Below are positions 36,701-51,000 of a stretch of 64,000 bases of DNA, piece by piece. The number at the start of each line of letters is the position of its first letter. The stretch's first letter is position 1. The DNA is from Norana najaformis (lineage: Eukaryota > Annelida > Clitellata > Crassiclitellata > Hormogastridae), in NCBI GenBank assembly GCA_964023275.1, contig OZ029921.1, positions 18,909,609-18,973,608 on the forward strand. The letters run 5' to 3'. The notes under the pieces were generated by a model. It was not told the DNA's origin. It worked only from the letters and a program-made list of their open reading frames with translations, and ran no database searches. The position numbers and the translations under genes were made by a program.

Positions 36701-38981
36701 GCACAGCAACTGAACTGGAAAATGGGTTATAAGTTTTGAGGACAGACAGACAATAGTCACAAGAAGAAGCAGAGTCTTTGACGTTCTGATCTAAGTCCAG
36801 ATGCAGATAAGCACATCATTCACCAGGCTCCCCATGATGCTTCTCTGTATCTGCAGAAAAACTAAAACTTCTGGAGTTTAAATGGATCTGCAGCCAAGTA
36901 TAAGACTAGTTAGTGACACAACAGAAGTCATCAGATGAGATCAGATATGTTTGTATCTATAAATACATATATATATATACATATATGTATGTATGTATGT
37001 ATGTTTGTACATATATGCTTGTATGTACACATGTATACAGGTGAACATTTCTAAGGCATCTTCTAACAGCCTCTCGAAGGCATTTCTTGGTAGCCTAAAT
37101 GATGTTGTAGTTGATTAACAAGTTCATCTTTAGGTGAAACACCCACAAATAAGTCACCACTGGGGGCTCTTGCACACACTTAGTCTCAACCTATGTGGGG
37201 TTGACATCTGACTACATGAATAAATCCCTACCTCCAGCAGTTGGTCTCCAACCTCAATCCCAGCCCGTGATGCGATGCAGTCTTCACCGACAGCTGATAC
37301 AAATATTCCACCATCACGACCAGAATCAATCTGAATACCAAGTGGTTCGTGGCCAGTTTCCACAGTAATACTTCTCGTCTCACCAAAGCGTGGCCTACCC
37401 AAACATCAGTTCAAGAGATGAGTTTACAGCCTTTCTGACAAATAAGACTAAGCCCTATCAGCCAAGGTAAATGAAATGATTCCTTATTAGGCACCTCTAA
37501 CAAACCCTGTCATCAGTAGCAAGGTTGACAGATGTGCAATTCTGAAGCAACAGAATTACAAATCAGAAGCAGAATGCCAAAGCACACTGTCTCTGTGAGC
37601 ACAGTAATGGAATTACACTGAGGAGACAGATTCCAAAGAACACCAGATCCCTTCAAAACTATGATAGTAAATTTATTAAATTTAGTTCAATATGATGTTA
37701 AAAATTTTACCATATAGGATTTATATGTTTCAACATGTTGCTCATTTTAAAACATACCTACTTTTTACAACAGGCAAAAAATATTAATTTAAAAAATTGT
37801 GTTCATGCCTCTGTTTCTGTGGAATTTCCCAGACATCTTGGCCAAAGTGCAAGCATGAAAATGGTAATGCAAGAACACACCAACCTTTCCTCACAAACTA
37901 AGTGGTTCATATTTCAAATTTATCATTATTTACCAGAAAATTAACCCCACACAGAGGGGAAAGATCAAGACTGTAGCAATCCAACACAAAGCCACAAAGG
38001 ATTTAATATTTACAACAAATTCCCCAGGTCACATAGCATGAAAAAATGCAAATACAGATAAAAAAAGCCAAATTTTTAATTGCAAAACTATATAATAAAC
38101 CTTGCTCTCTTTGACTTCTCGTGAGACATCATTTTCGGAAGCGAGTTGCAGTTTGGCATTGGTTGGTGTCTGTGATGACGATGTGGAAGGGTGTATGGTG
38201 CAGCAGAAGCCAAGTATTCTGAAACTAACACATTTAATAATTTCTCTGCTATCAATCAGGCTGTAAACTCACTTCCATCATGGGTTTTAACCGTTGGTAT
38301 ATAAACTCTAAAACAAGATTTAAATCAATAACACAATTAATTAATAATATAGTGATAACAGAATCTAAACATTTAATAATCTTAAACAGTATGCCAAACT
38401 GCTCTATCATACTCTACATTAACTTGCTGTCATTAAATATCATGAGGAATATCAGGAAAGTTAGGCTAATAAAAGCCAAGGCAGATAAACATAAGAAAAG
38501 TAAATCCAACAGTTGCAAGCTAAATACATACTTGAACAGACACAAAACAAATGCACCATATTCAGTTGAATTCAAATGCATTACACTTCTGCACTTACTG
38601 GCATCATAAGAACTCGGACTGGATATGGCGCCACCAGAAGATTTGCTCGAGACAATGCTTGGACTGGATGGGATTCGTATACGTTCGTGGAACTGATGAC
38701 CAGAACGCTGTGAAAACACGGATGACAGTTTTCTCTGCAGCTCGTTTGCCTGCTGATGCGATAGAGATGATGACGAAGGTGGAAGGAAACGATGATTCAT
38801 GCTCGACACCTAAAGAAGTGTTTTAGAAATGCAATGCATTGACTAAAATAGTGTTGGAGTGATCAAGCAACAAACTGATGGCAATGACCCAACTGCAATG
38901 AACTTATTTTGATAAACCACCAATGAATTACAGCAAAAGTCAGGCAAAACATGTCCCAGTTAAGCGATGCACGGTACATGA

Positions 38982-39020
<39 letters not shown>

Positions 39021-42000
39021 TGTAAATGGGCAGTACATGTGAGAATTTCTTTTGAATGCCGACATCAGCGAAACGTATCACACGCTATAGTTATTTTTCA
39101 CATTTACATAACATTTAGAAATTCAATAATCTTAGCATAGGCTTAATGCATGCATTAGAAATGGCTGATAGTAAAGCATCCGTTTTCCTACTCTGTGCAA
39201 GAAAAACTGTCTGCTATAGATTGCATACATGACCCAGGCAAACGTTTCTAAAGATATTTGGGTAACGGACCTACACGCCAAAGTTGGCTGAAAAAACCCA
39301 AACTACATAATTACGTAAAACATATCAATTTTAGCATTGGGGCTTGAGCAAAAACATATGCGCTATTCTGATTAACTGGAAATAGACAAAGCCATGCAGA
39401 TGTGGTTTGCTCAAGAGAGGCAATTCTTCAAGCACACGTGACAAAATTGGGAAATTTAGCCAGGGACAAGTCATTACAAGCCAGCCAGGGGTTTATAAAT
39501 TGGTTTACGGCTAAATTGGATGACAAAAGCGAGGGCAAGAGTTCAAGTATTGACTTTAATCTAAGCTGTAGATTATATGGCAATTATATCACCCACAGAA
39601 GCTCTCAAAGGTACAGACAAGGCTACACAATTTTTAGAGGAGCAAGGCACAGAATACAAAGCAATAATTCATCTATGAAGAATCAAAGATTTTATATGAA
39701 AGAAAAAAGTTGAAAACCAAAAACAGCAGCAAATAACATCCTACTTTTTTCACAACTGACACACTTTTGATCCAAGACCTAGATACCACTGCAGGACAAG
39801 TAGTATAAGTTCACTCTGTAGTCTGTATTGCTTTTGACTTTTGCAACATGTTATTCATACTGTTTGTGAAAAAACCTTGAAGTGTGCACTTGTTGCGTGA
39901 GAATAACCTAAACTATTCTTTTGTCATGGCTTTATGTGGCAACGCATGTGTATTTGCAATTGAAAATCAGATTTTGTAAAGTTTGTTTTTGCTTAACTTT
40001 TTATTAGTTACGAACTCAAATTCATATTTTTGAAACTAAAGTCAACAGACATGCTTATGATAAGGATGTCAAAACGTTAACACACATATAAACCCAAGTA
40101 GACTGTACTGCTAATATATTAATTATAAGAAATTTCAGCACATTCTAGTAGCAAACAACTCAGTTACATGCAGTTCTGACAGGTTGACTTCCAACTTGTG
40201 CTTGTTACCAGATTTTTATTGTAATCAGCTCTCTTGAATTTGAGCACATAAGACTTCTTGTCAAAAAGCCCTTAACTTGTGCAATTTTCTTGTTGTCTGT
40301 GCTTCAGAATTACGCAGCTGTGTTACTTCGTGGGCATTATAACTTTACGATAACTAAAATCAGTAATAATAGTAAAGTTGCTGTCTAGGTAGCTCAGAGC
40401 GTGTAATCCAATAAGTAATTGGATGTTTTAACTTGCCATTGGTATAGGACTTGAAGAAACCATGCTGCTGTCGATATCTCGGTTGCTAGAGGATGACAAC
40501 CATTCGAGATCTGGCGTTTCCGGGATGCTTGACCTCAGCATGCTCTCAAACGGTAGCAGGGGAGCACGTGGGCCAGGTGAAACTGGCAAATACCGCATCG
40601 TTGCAGCACCCGAAGCTGGGTGACTGCCCAGCGAATCACCGGCTTTTGAGCCAAAACCAGATCCATGCACTGAATGCAGCTGCATCACAGTGGGCATGCT
40701 GTAACAATTCAGAACATTCAAGAGGTTATTCACAACAACAACTGCAAAACAGCTACAGTGAAAGCAAAATCAATCAACACTAATGACGGCAAGGGCTCTT
40801 TCAAGAGGTGCTATACAAATGTTTTTTAACAATACAATACAATACAATCTTCAATTGTTGAAGCTCACTGGTTAACCTGCTGTAAAGAGGTCAGCACATT
40901 CCCGTTTGTGTATGTCTTGCACAGACTTACATATCAAGAACTCATCGATTCCATGAAGCAGTAGCAAGCTCAGGCTTTTGAAGTGGCATTAGCTGTCCAC
41001 TACAGAAAGGTCTTCATCATTTGATGACCAAAGTCTGAATACTGATTAATGCCCAACCTGCAACTACCTGAAAGCATGAGGGATTTCCAAATGACCTAGT
41101 CAGGTTCTACCACTAGCTTTGGGAGTGCCAATAGGTCAGCATAACCAAGTGGTGTAAGTGCTTTATATGGCTATCGTTATGCCCTATCTTAAAAAAAGAG
41201 ACCAGGAACTCTGAACGTGGCATCAACCATCAACCCTTCTCCATTAGTTGAGTTTCCTCGAGTGTAACAGCCTGTGCCAACAGAGACTTTTCCAGCTGCC
41301 CATTCCTTGTTCACCTGCATGTTGTTCTGTATGAACCCTAACACCATTCAGGCTAACAACGAGCTAACTTCAAGAGGTTCTTATAAGGCGTTGTATAAAT
41401 GACCAGACACATATACTCCACGTTTCTCCATCCAAAACGTTACTTACAGAAAATAAGGTTTAGTTTTTAACAGTAGAATTACACTACAAGCACAAATGAA
41501 ACAAAAGAGCTAGGTATGTGATCAAGTTTACTTGTTTGAGAAGTATGGAGCTCTGTGTTCGCTCTGTTGCCTTTCCGAGGAAGTAGCTGACGGTTGGCAA
41601 AATAAGGGCTCTGGCAATTGTACTGGAGCACAAGCACTGGGTTTCACAATTGATTTCTTAGTGGCCTCACCTGTAACCACTTGAGGAGAAACTGGACTTG
41701 CCATTGGAGAGAAGTTTGCTAGTTGCCTGAGAAAACTTGTGTCCTGGTTGGGCTGAATTGGTCGAGGAGAATAGACTGGTCGGACCCCAAGTGACGTAGG
41801 CTTCAGCGGAGGAGGCAGATGATCGGGAAGCCACGAGGCACTTGAACCCTGGCTTGACAAGTCCTGTGAGTTTCTGTTGGGTCTCTGCTGTGAAGCACTT
41901 GGCCTGGAACTAGTACGGTGACTGGTGGCATATCGGACAACTTCCTGGTCACACAAGCAGGAGGCAACTCTTGAGGATTCAGGGTATGTGCCGTCCTTTG

Positions 42001-45000
42001 GCTTACTGTCTAAATTCGCTGCAGGCCGAACGTCAGACGCATACGCCGGACTTTTATCGTCACTTCGGAATGTGTCATCTGGAGCACTGTTGTCACAATG
42101 GGAGATGCCAGTGGCAGCCACAGATGCCTTAGCTGATGCATACTTTGCAGCTGCATCCGAATTCTGTGGACTGTGTTTCACTGACGCACTGCGCTTAAAG
42201 GAATCTCGGCGGGTTGGCGGCAAAGGTGGTATCTTGTGATCGGCAGGATTTGGAGACGAGGCATTGGAACCATCTCTGGTTATCTGCAACAGATGTGGAC
42301 GACAGCTGGCAGACCATGAAGGCCTGCTTCCCAGCTCAGTTGGAAAGCTGTAGTCAATGTGAACACGACATTTTGGCCATGTGCCATGACTTTTTGTTTT
42401 ACCTTTCCCAACATTTGTTGGTGTGGATGGTAATGCTGGAACAACATCCATAGTGTTTTGGGGAGATGGGCTATCTTCCTGATATCTCCAAGTTTCAATG
42501 ACTGATGAATTTACAAATGGATGTGTGCTTTTGGACCTCACATCTCGCACAGCACGGTTGCTCCTAAATGGTCGTGCAATTGCATTAATCGCCTTGTCAA
42601 ATAGGTTTTGTTCATGCTGTTCTTGACCCTCAACATAAGCACCTCGCTTGAAAGCACCACTTGTCTGCACTCTTTCATATCCACCATGGAACTCCAGCTC
42701 ACCATGAGAGTCCAGGCCATCTGTCTGAGAACCACTTGACTTCAGGGTGGCATTTCCAGCTAACTTCCCTGTATCTGGATTCAGTTCATCAGTAGGGGTC
42801 TTCCAAGCGGGGTCGTGGGGTGAACGGAAGCCACCTCCATCTGAGTAACCATCAAAGTTGGTGCCACTGAACATAGACATTGATGAGACAAGGCTAGATG
42901 TTGGGGTTTGACAGTAACGTAAGACATTGAGAACAACGTGGTCACCAGCCTCTGACAAGAGACGCATAGCCTCAGACGTTGAACGATTTTCAAGGGAAAA
43001 TCCATTAATCTGAAAATAAAAATTTTACATTTATTCATGAGACCCAAAGCTATGCATTAAACTACAGAAAAATAAAAAGTGCCCTAAAAGGAATGAAATG
43101 TTTAAGTAACAAAATTATTTAAAACTAATGCTGAATCATTAATGGCAAACTCTAACTCACTACAATACAATCTTTGAAGCTATCAAATAAACTGATAATT
43201 AAAATGAACAGGAATTATTTCAATTATTATTTTGTTACCCCTTTCATGCCCACATTTTTTCGAGGACAGCAAAAAAGTGTTTTTTAAAGAGACATGTTTA
43301 ATATGTTATGCCATATAACATGTTTTCTCTTAACTAATGTCTAATTAAAATTAATTAGTTTTGCCATTTGGCTAAAGTAGGAATGTATGGGAAAGTTTCC
43401 ATATGGCAAAAGTAAAGTAGTAAAAGTCAAAAAGCATAAGAAACGTAACAACAAATGCATTTTGCATGTCTATTGTTCCACATGCCAGATTATGGCTCGG
43501 TGCGGTAGTCCAGATAGCAGTTTCTTTCATGAAGTGGATGGCAGACTGCTTGCCATATGGATACATAAGATTTGAAATGGTTAAACAAACTAAAACTTGA
43601 TCAGCATTAAAGGTAATCAAGAACATCAAGAAATATTCTTACTTGGAAAGCGAAATGTAATTTTAAAAAATACAACATCTTGAGAATAATGTTAACTTTA
43701 TTTGGAATATGATGAGCAAACATCAGGTCTGATCAAAGAAATATACATATATATATATATACATATACACAAATTCTGAATATATTTGTGGAGAATACAT
43801 GTGTGTGTGTATATATATATATATATACACATGTATTCTCCACAAATATATTCAGAATATGCATATATACATGTATTCTCCACAAATATAACAATATTAT
43901 TCTGTAAGTAAGAAAACAAAAAAATTTGTAATTTAATTTTACAAACACTTTAAGCGGCTTAGTTGAAGGGTCCCTCTAAACCACCTGATATTAAATAATG
44001 CAAAACAATACACTTCAAAGTTGGTTAGGTCTGAATCCAAAGCAAAGAATCATGAATTCCTTACATTTAAAATTCGATCTCCAACTGCCAAGTTGCCCTC
44101 TTTAGCTGCCAATGATCCAGACATTATCCGACTGACATAAAGGCCAGGCTCCAGGTTAATTCCAAGTTCTGGACGAAACACAGAAAATCCAACTAATTAA
44201 GCTGATGCCCATAGTAACTTATCAGAAACAAATGCATTCTGAACTAGATCTAATTATGTTCATGGTCACATGCATGTTCCCGATCACAGTCATATTTTCC
44301 CAATCATACTTGAGCTTATGATTGCTTCAGAACGTTTTTCAAAACAGATTTTATTGCATGATTCCATTAAATATTCTCAAGGTATTTAAATATGGACTTG
44401 AACACATAAAACTGCTTCACTGAACAAACTCCCAACCATCAAACAAATGGGAAATGATCAAGCACAAAGTGAAACCATTACCACGGTCTCCAGAACGATA
44501 AATGTGGATTGGAAAGACTGCCCTGGAACTAGCAAGCTTCCTCCTTCGAACAACCTAAGCAACAAGAGACAAATGGTTAGGGAAGGGACATCAGGAATTT
44601 AAATAAAACAATAGTCCAGAATGGAAAGCTAATTTCACCAAATCAAGATATTTGTTGCATTATGTTAAAGTAAAAAGGTTGTTGAGCGACTGCCTTTGTA
44701 ATGTAGACTGTGTAGGTTGGAGGCCCCCCTGTGGCAGTCACACAGCAAGGACCTTGAGCCAAAACGTTAACGCACAACAGCCCAGAACCATAATAGCATA
44801 ATATAAATTTAAGAAAATAAGTAAATAAAATAACAGGTCATACCTGCAAGGTATCTAGGAACAACAAAACCACCAAGACTGATAGAAAACATAAGATGTG
44901 GCCAACAAAATCGCAAAATGAAGCGACTACCTTAAGAGCAAACAAGGATTTAAAAATAAATTGAAAATAGGTTGAAAGACATTCAGAAGCAAATAGTAAG

Positions 45001-48000
45001 TTTGCTGATCTCTGCAAGTTCTAGTACACAGTGAACGGCCAAAGCGTCTAACCAAAGACACCTTACGGGAGCACTTTCAAGCAAGAGATACCCAGAAAGA
45101 AATGGAAAATTAGAAGCCATGGATACTTACAATATGCACAGGTTCCTGGCTATTATGCAGAACCTGATAAATAAATGCTTTCTCTGCACAGCTGACATCG
45201 ATGTCGTTGACTCGAAGCAATTGATCGCTGACTCTAAATATTGACACAGTATCAGGTAATTTGATCAATAGAAAACGACAGACCCACACACAGAAGCTGA
45301 CGTGACGTTGTGCATGTCTGTAATAATAAATCTTTTAACAACTGCACCACAGCACATGAGAAAATCAAGAAAGCAGTCAGAGAATTCAAGAAAGATGTTT
45401 TCAAATGATAACAAGCCAGAAAAAAATACACTAATATTATTAAATTTTTATCTTTACACTTACAGCTAAAGTAAGATAAGGTAATATAAGATATGGTAAT
45501 GTAAAGCATTTCAAGTGAAGGTAACGTAAGGTAAGGAATGTTCCAACTTCTTGTATTGTCTTCTGGAATGGGTCTAATGGACTTTTGGCCAGCAAATCTT
45601 CTCATGAGATTTTACAGTTTGACAATGAATTTTGTACAGCATACCAGGATTTATACTTCAGAAGCAGTTACGGAAAATGGAAAGCCACACATTTGTCTGC
45701 TAGTTCACCTGTTGGGTTTACCTTACTGAATTAATCCAGCCTTCATGTGTCAAATAATGTGCCAAATGTCTTAAATACTTAAATATACTGTAACTGGCCA
45801 TTTATATACATTTATTTTTGAGCTCATAAAAATTGCAATTACACACTGGTACAACAGTAATAACAAAATAAATAGCATTAAGACAATCAGTATTATAATA
45901 AAGTGTAATATAAAGGTAATATACTGGTGACCATCAAATGGAGTAGTTTAAAATGCAACAGCTGTTACTGTATCTTACTTAAGCTTTCCATAAGCTGCAC
46001 TGCTGGGCTGAATGCTTCGAACAAAGATTGAAGGGTCATTTGGAAATTGTGGATCATTAGCACCACCAACAAGATCAAATCCCAGATCGGATGAACGTAT
46101 GTTGCCCTGTTCAGAGTTAAAACAACAGATAATACAGTGTTGCATACACATGAACATATACATATGCAAGAAAAAACCATTCATGTAATATTTCTACCAC
46201 TTTTCTAACCAGTCTCTTGCCACAGTCTCTAACACCATCCATTTATCAAAATTTTACTAAAACATTAACCTAATTGTGTCTTAAGCCAAATAATTCCCAA
46301 CTGGACTCCTCTCAGCAGATGATTTTAACACATATATAAAGGCTGATTCTGAGACTGTGACAAACTGGAACAAAAATGCCAGCTGGCTGAACAATTGCAT
46401 TGAAACGCTGAATATACAGCAGTGACTGTGCCAATGCAGAGCTCCTGAGAACAGCCTTGGTGTCAGACATTGGTGCAAAGTGTGAATACGAGAAAGTACT
46501 TGTCCCTGTGTGTCTGTAGGTCCTTTAGAAGCTGCTGCAGCATGAATATAAGCGATAAAATATGCATAAACCCTCTGTTTTATGATAGCCAGCATTACAG
46601 AATCCACACACATAGATGCTGTTTGTTTTCTCCTGAAATGTCTATTAAAGCTGATTTTTAAACTGGTACATTATGCTGCATCATTTGATTTTTTTAACAG
46701 TCACTGTACTTTCCTTTTTCACTGCTTTTGTATGCATTGTTGTCTGTACAGTGTTGGTATCTGTCTTGGGCTAATAAAGATGACATACATACTTATAAAC
46801 TGAGGCAATCCAAAAATCCTTACAATGTCAAGCTCCAGCGTCTCAGTTTCCCACTCCTGAAGATCAGCATCAATCGCTGAGTCACGGCTGTGACTGTACT
46901 CCGTTGTGCTCAATCGATTCTTGTGTGCTTCCTTCTCTATCAGAGCCTCGTACTTCTCTCTGTCGATGTACAACAGCACAGTTGATTAAGGATGCACTAT
47001 TTCCTGCCAGTGGAATCGAATTCACATCAAACTCTGCAATTCTAAAAACTCAGGTCAGAATTCAAAAACTCTTCACAGAATCACTTCACATTTTAATTAA
47101 ATACAACGTATTTAACAAGAAGGAAAACAAAAAAGAGAACAAGAACTAGATAATTTAAGAAAAGAACACAAAAATTCCTGAGTACAATGTGGAGATTCTT
47201 ACTCTGTTTATCCCTTATAGCATTCACTTTATTCGCCAGCCAAGATTTTACCAAAGCATTTTATAAAAAGCTTTGAGCTTCAGGAAAGAAGAAGCCATAG
47301 CTAGACTCACTTGAATTCCTTGAGTTCTTTCATAACATCGTTCTTTTGTCTCTTGAGTTCGTCGGAGTCCCGCAGTGCTCCAATCAATTCACTCACTGCA
47401 CTGTCACGCTCATGCCGCAGTTTGTCACAAAGAGTTCGAATGCTTTCACGCTCCTTAACAATTTTGTCCCTCTCACCAAATGCCCAATCACGCAGCTGTT
47501 TCGCTTCTTCTAGTTCATGCAAGGCATCTACAACCAAATATCTAGTAACATTATTCAACAGACAATAAAGCCTCAGTACAGATGATGTGAAAGCCACATT
47601 AACACCATGTTTGTAACACAGCCAAGCATTGCTGGAACAACACAGCTTAGGGCTGAACATTGCACAGGAAAGGTTAAAGACAAGAAGGCAGATTCAAGTC
47701 CCAAATGTGCCCATGCTTACCATGCATTGCCCCTACAGAAAGACATACGAATCAATATACAGACAAGTGTACAAACCGTACACATATATATGTATATATA
47801 TGCACGTATGTATATATATGATGTATTAAATACTATTTATATGTTATGTATACATACATGGTATGCACTGATATACATATCCAAAGTTCAGCTGAGTGCA
47901 GTGTTGATTTATTATAATAATTTTCTCTCAATATTCAATAATTCCAATTGCAAATCAAGCATGAGCTACTTCATCACTACAAGCAGAAACATTAACAGTT

Positions 48001-51000
48001 CTCTACACAAATAGAAGTTCTACAAGAAAAACTGAATAATCCTTGATCAGCTAATGAGACAAGCAGTGGGCAATACTTGCAAAATTCTGTTATCAAGACC
48101 AAAATGTTCGAATGTGCTTTCCGAAAACTTCACTATTTCAGTAATTTTTTGTGAACATTTACTCTTTCTGATGCACAGGGCTCTTATGTAGTTACAGCTT
48201 CCACTGACGTAGCCTCAGTAGATCTAAATAACTACACTTCTCGAATTGTGCCGGCCTACTAATGAGCCCTGTTAGACGATCAGTGCAGGTGCACTGCAAG
48301 CCTCTGTACAAAACATATCAACTGATCTGGAACGCAGAGCCTGAGTAATGGTTAGCCGGGAATCAGTCAAATGGGTTGATCAATCGATCGCCAGTTTAGC
48401 ACCATCGTCCATCAAGTCACTGCACCACATTGCCACTAGATGGCACACAGTGTATATAAATAAAGCCAAGATTATCCTAAGGCCACTGAGGTTCAAAGGC
48501 GAGCAGTAATTTCAAAGCACACATGGGCAATACTGTTTCCACAAGGGCTAACCAAGATACGCCCAATTGGACCCCAGCTGACAGAAAATATATTACACCT
48601 GCCAAAGCAGCTGGATTATAACCCGTGATTGAGAGGCTGCCAATGAAGCAATAATCACAAAATAACACAAGGGTGAGACAGCCATGCACAAAGTAAGCGG
48701 CCACCATTCCGTGCCTGACAGATCAATTGAAAGCTAATGGAAACGGTATGCAGACGTGTTTAGTTCTGTGGCAAATTTAGTGTCTGCAAATCGTTCAATT
48801 CACGATCCTACTAACCAAACCCAACGACAAATCTGCTCATGATGGATACTTGCTATAAATACTTGTCATTCTGGAGTGGTGTGGATCTGGACAGCTTCAC
48901 TGCACACTCCGAAAAGCACAACAGATAGCAATCGAAAACCAATTCACGGAAAAAGGAAAAATAATGAGTTCAGTGCCCTAAAGATAAAGATTTACAGTCA
49001 TCTTCCTTCCCCTAACTGCTCAACAACTTTCTCTGTGGCCTCTTAGAAATCAAATCATTCTGTCTGGAAGATTGTGATTATGGAAGTTTTACTAAGAAGA
49101 ACAATCATTTGATGCCCATTGCATTATGATAACGGCTCTATAGAAGTTTCCATATTAGAACTTTTTTGACTATTGAAATACCCTTGCTAAGTCAGTGACA
49201 CACTGACAGGGTAGGCAAGAGGCTACAGCTTCACAGCTCTAGCCTCAAATGACCCTCAAAATTGTACATTTGAATAGGCTCACTGCAAGAAAACGAAAAG
49301 GTCATAATAAACCAAGGAAACTAAAAGTCAGAATACTTAAAAAAGGAAACACATCTGAAGTCAATCACTTTGTTAACTAAACATCTTAACACAACATCAA
49401 GCCACAGCATTATTCTGGTATCAAGACATACATACCCATTAATTCATTCTGTGTCTTGTCAAGTTCTTTTCGCAGGTTGTCAACTTCCTTGGAGTTGACA
49501 TCTTGTGCTGTTCTTGAGTAAGACATGAGCATCTCTTTTGCCTTGCCATTCTGCGAATAAGGACCTGTTGGCTCTCTGCTGGAGCTCGTCGTTTCCAGCA
49601 TCCGGTTGAAGTCATGAAGCACTTTCTCCTGTTCCATCTCAAGGCTTACACCATCCAATTCGTCATGGTATGTGTCACAGGCACCTCCGAGCATCCGCTG
49701 GAGTCGATCAACCTTGTCTAGTGCTGCTGACTTTTCCGAGGCAAGTGCTTCAACTTTGGCGCTGAGGTCAGAGTTGACGTCGTGAAGATGTTCCATCTCC
49801 TTGTGGACGGTATCGCGCTCAGACATGACGAGCTTGTACTCGTTGGCTATGGCGTTACGCTCAGCTCGCAGTCGACTTGCATCCTTCATCTCCTTCAGCT
49901 TATCAGTCAGTGCTTGAGAAAGCTGTTGCCCAAGCACTTCCTTCTCCTGCTGAGCTTTAGCAAGCCTCTGAACCAGGTTCTTCTGCTCATGGCCGGCCTG
50001 AACATTCACACTGAGATGCTGCTGCAGAGTCTTATTCTCCTCACAGAGGATGTTGTTCTGCTTCCTCAGCCGGCTGTTCTCTTCCTGCAGCTCCTCCACT
50101 TTTGCAGATGCAGCTCCAGCCCCTGCCAATGAATCAGCGTATTGCTTGCGCAGGGATTCGTAATCCTGTTTCAATGAATCGTAGCGACCTATCAGCGTGT
50201 CGTACATGACGCTGAATTCCTCAAAGGAACCGCTCTGGGTAAACGCCTCACGCTGGTGCTTACGAAGTTCGTCGATCTCTCTCCGATCGGCTTCGCTCAG
50301 TCGCCTGAGCTCCTCACGTTCTTGTTCCAAGTGCTGTCTGACCACCATTGCCTCAGCATACTGTGATCGAATCACAGCGTTGCTCTCCTTCACCTTTTCA
50401 TACTGCTGCTTGTATATGTCGGCTCGGCTCATTGCATTGTCACATTTTCTCACCTGTAGCAATAAAAAATTAAGTTTTCACAAAGAGTCTGCATGCTAGC
50501 TACTTACATGTTCGATGCACAGTACAAAGCTGTACAAAGTCAGCTGGATCACCTACCTGGAATGGATTTCCACTAGATATTGTACCTTCTGATTAAAGCC
50601 ACTCCACGTGTTGTTTATTAATGCTTGAAAACTGTTCTCACTTGCTGAGGCTGCACTTCTTAGTAGAGATCTTGAAAAGGCACTATACAAATTTACCGAA
50701 TGAATAAATGAATAAGTATTGTAAGTGTCTTGATACATATGTGCAACCATGCATATAAGAGAGAACATATCTTTAAGAGCTGCAAGGCAAAACCAAACAA
50801 GATAGATATGACTGTATGACACTTGATAGCGGGTACTCATGGAGACTGCGATGTACAAAATGTAAAGGATTACAAGCAGAACACACAAAACTCTTTCAAA
50901 ATAATTCCTAACTACCAAACAAAAGCAAAATGTTTTAATATATATAATACATATAATATAGTTTGACAGTTGACAAGTTGACAAGAAACGTTAGTTCTAC

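Noticed and set aside
39241..39560. Candidate DLG5 microexons (for example 39307-39335 or 39481-39513)
   Set aside because: Their lengths do not convert phase 1 to phase 0, or they contain in-frame stops.
41925..42453. Plus-strand frames of 104 and 79 residues
   Set aside because: Antisense shadows of the large DLG5 linker exon.
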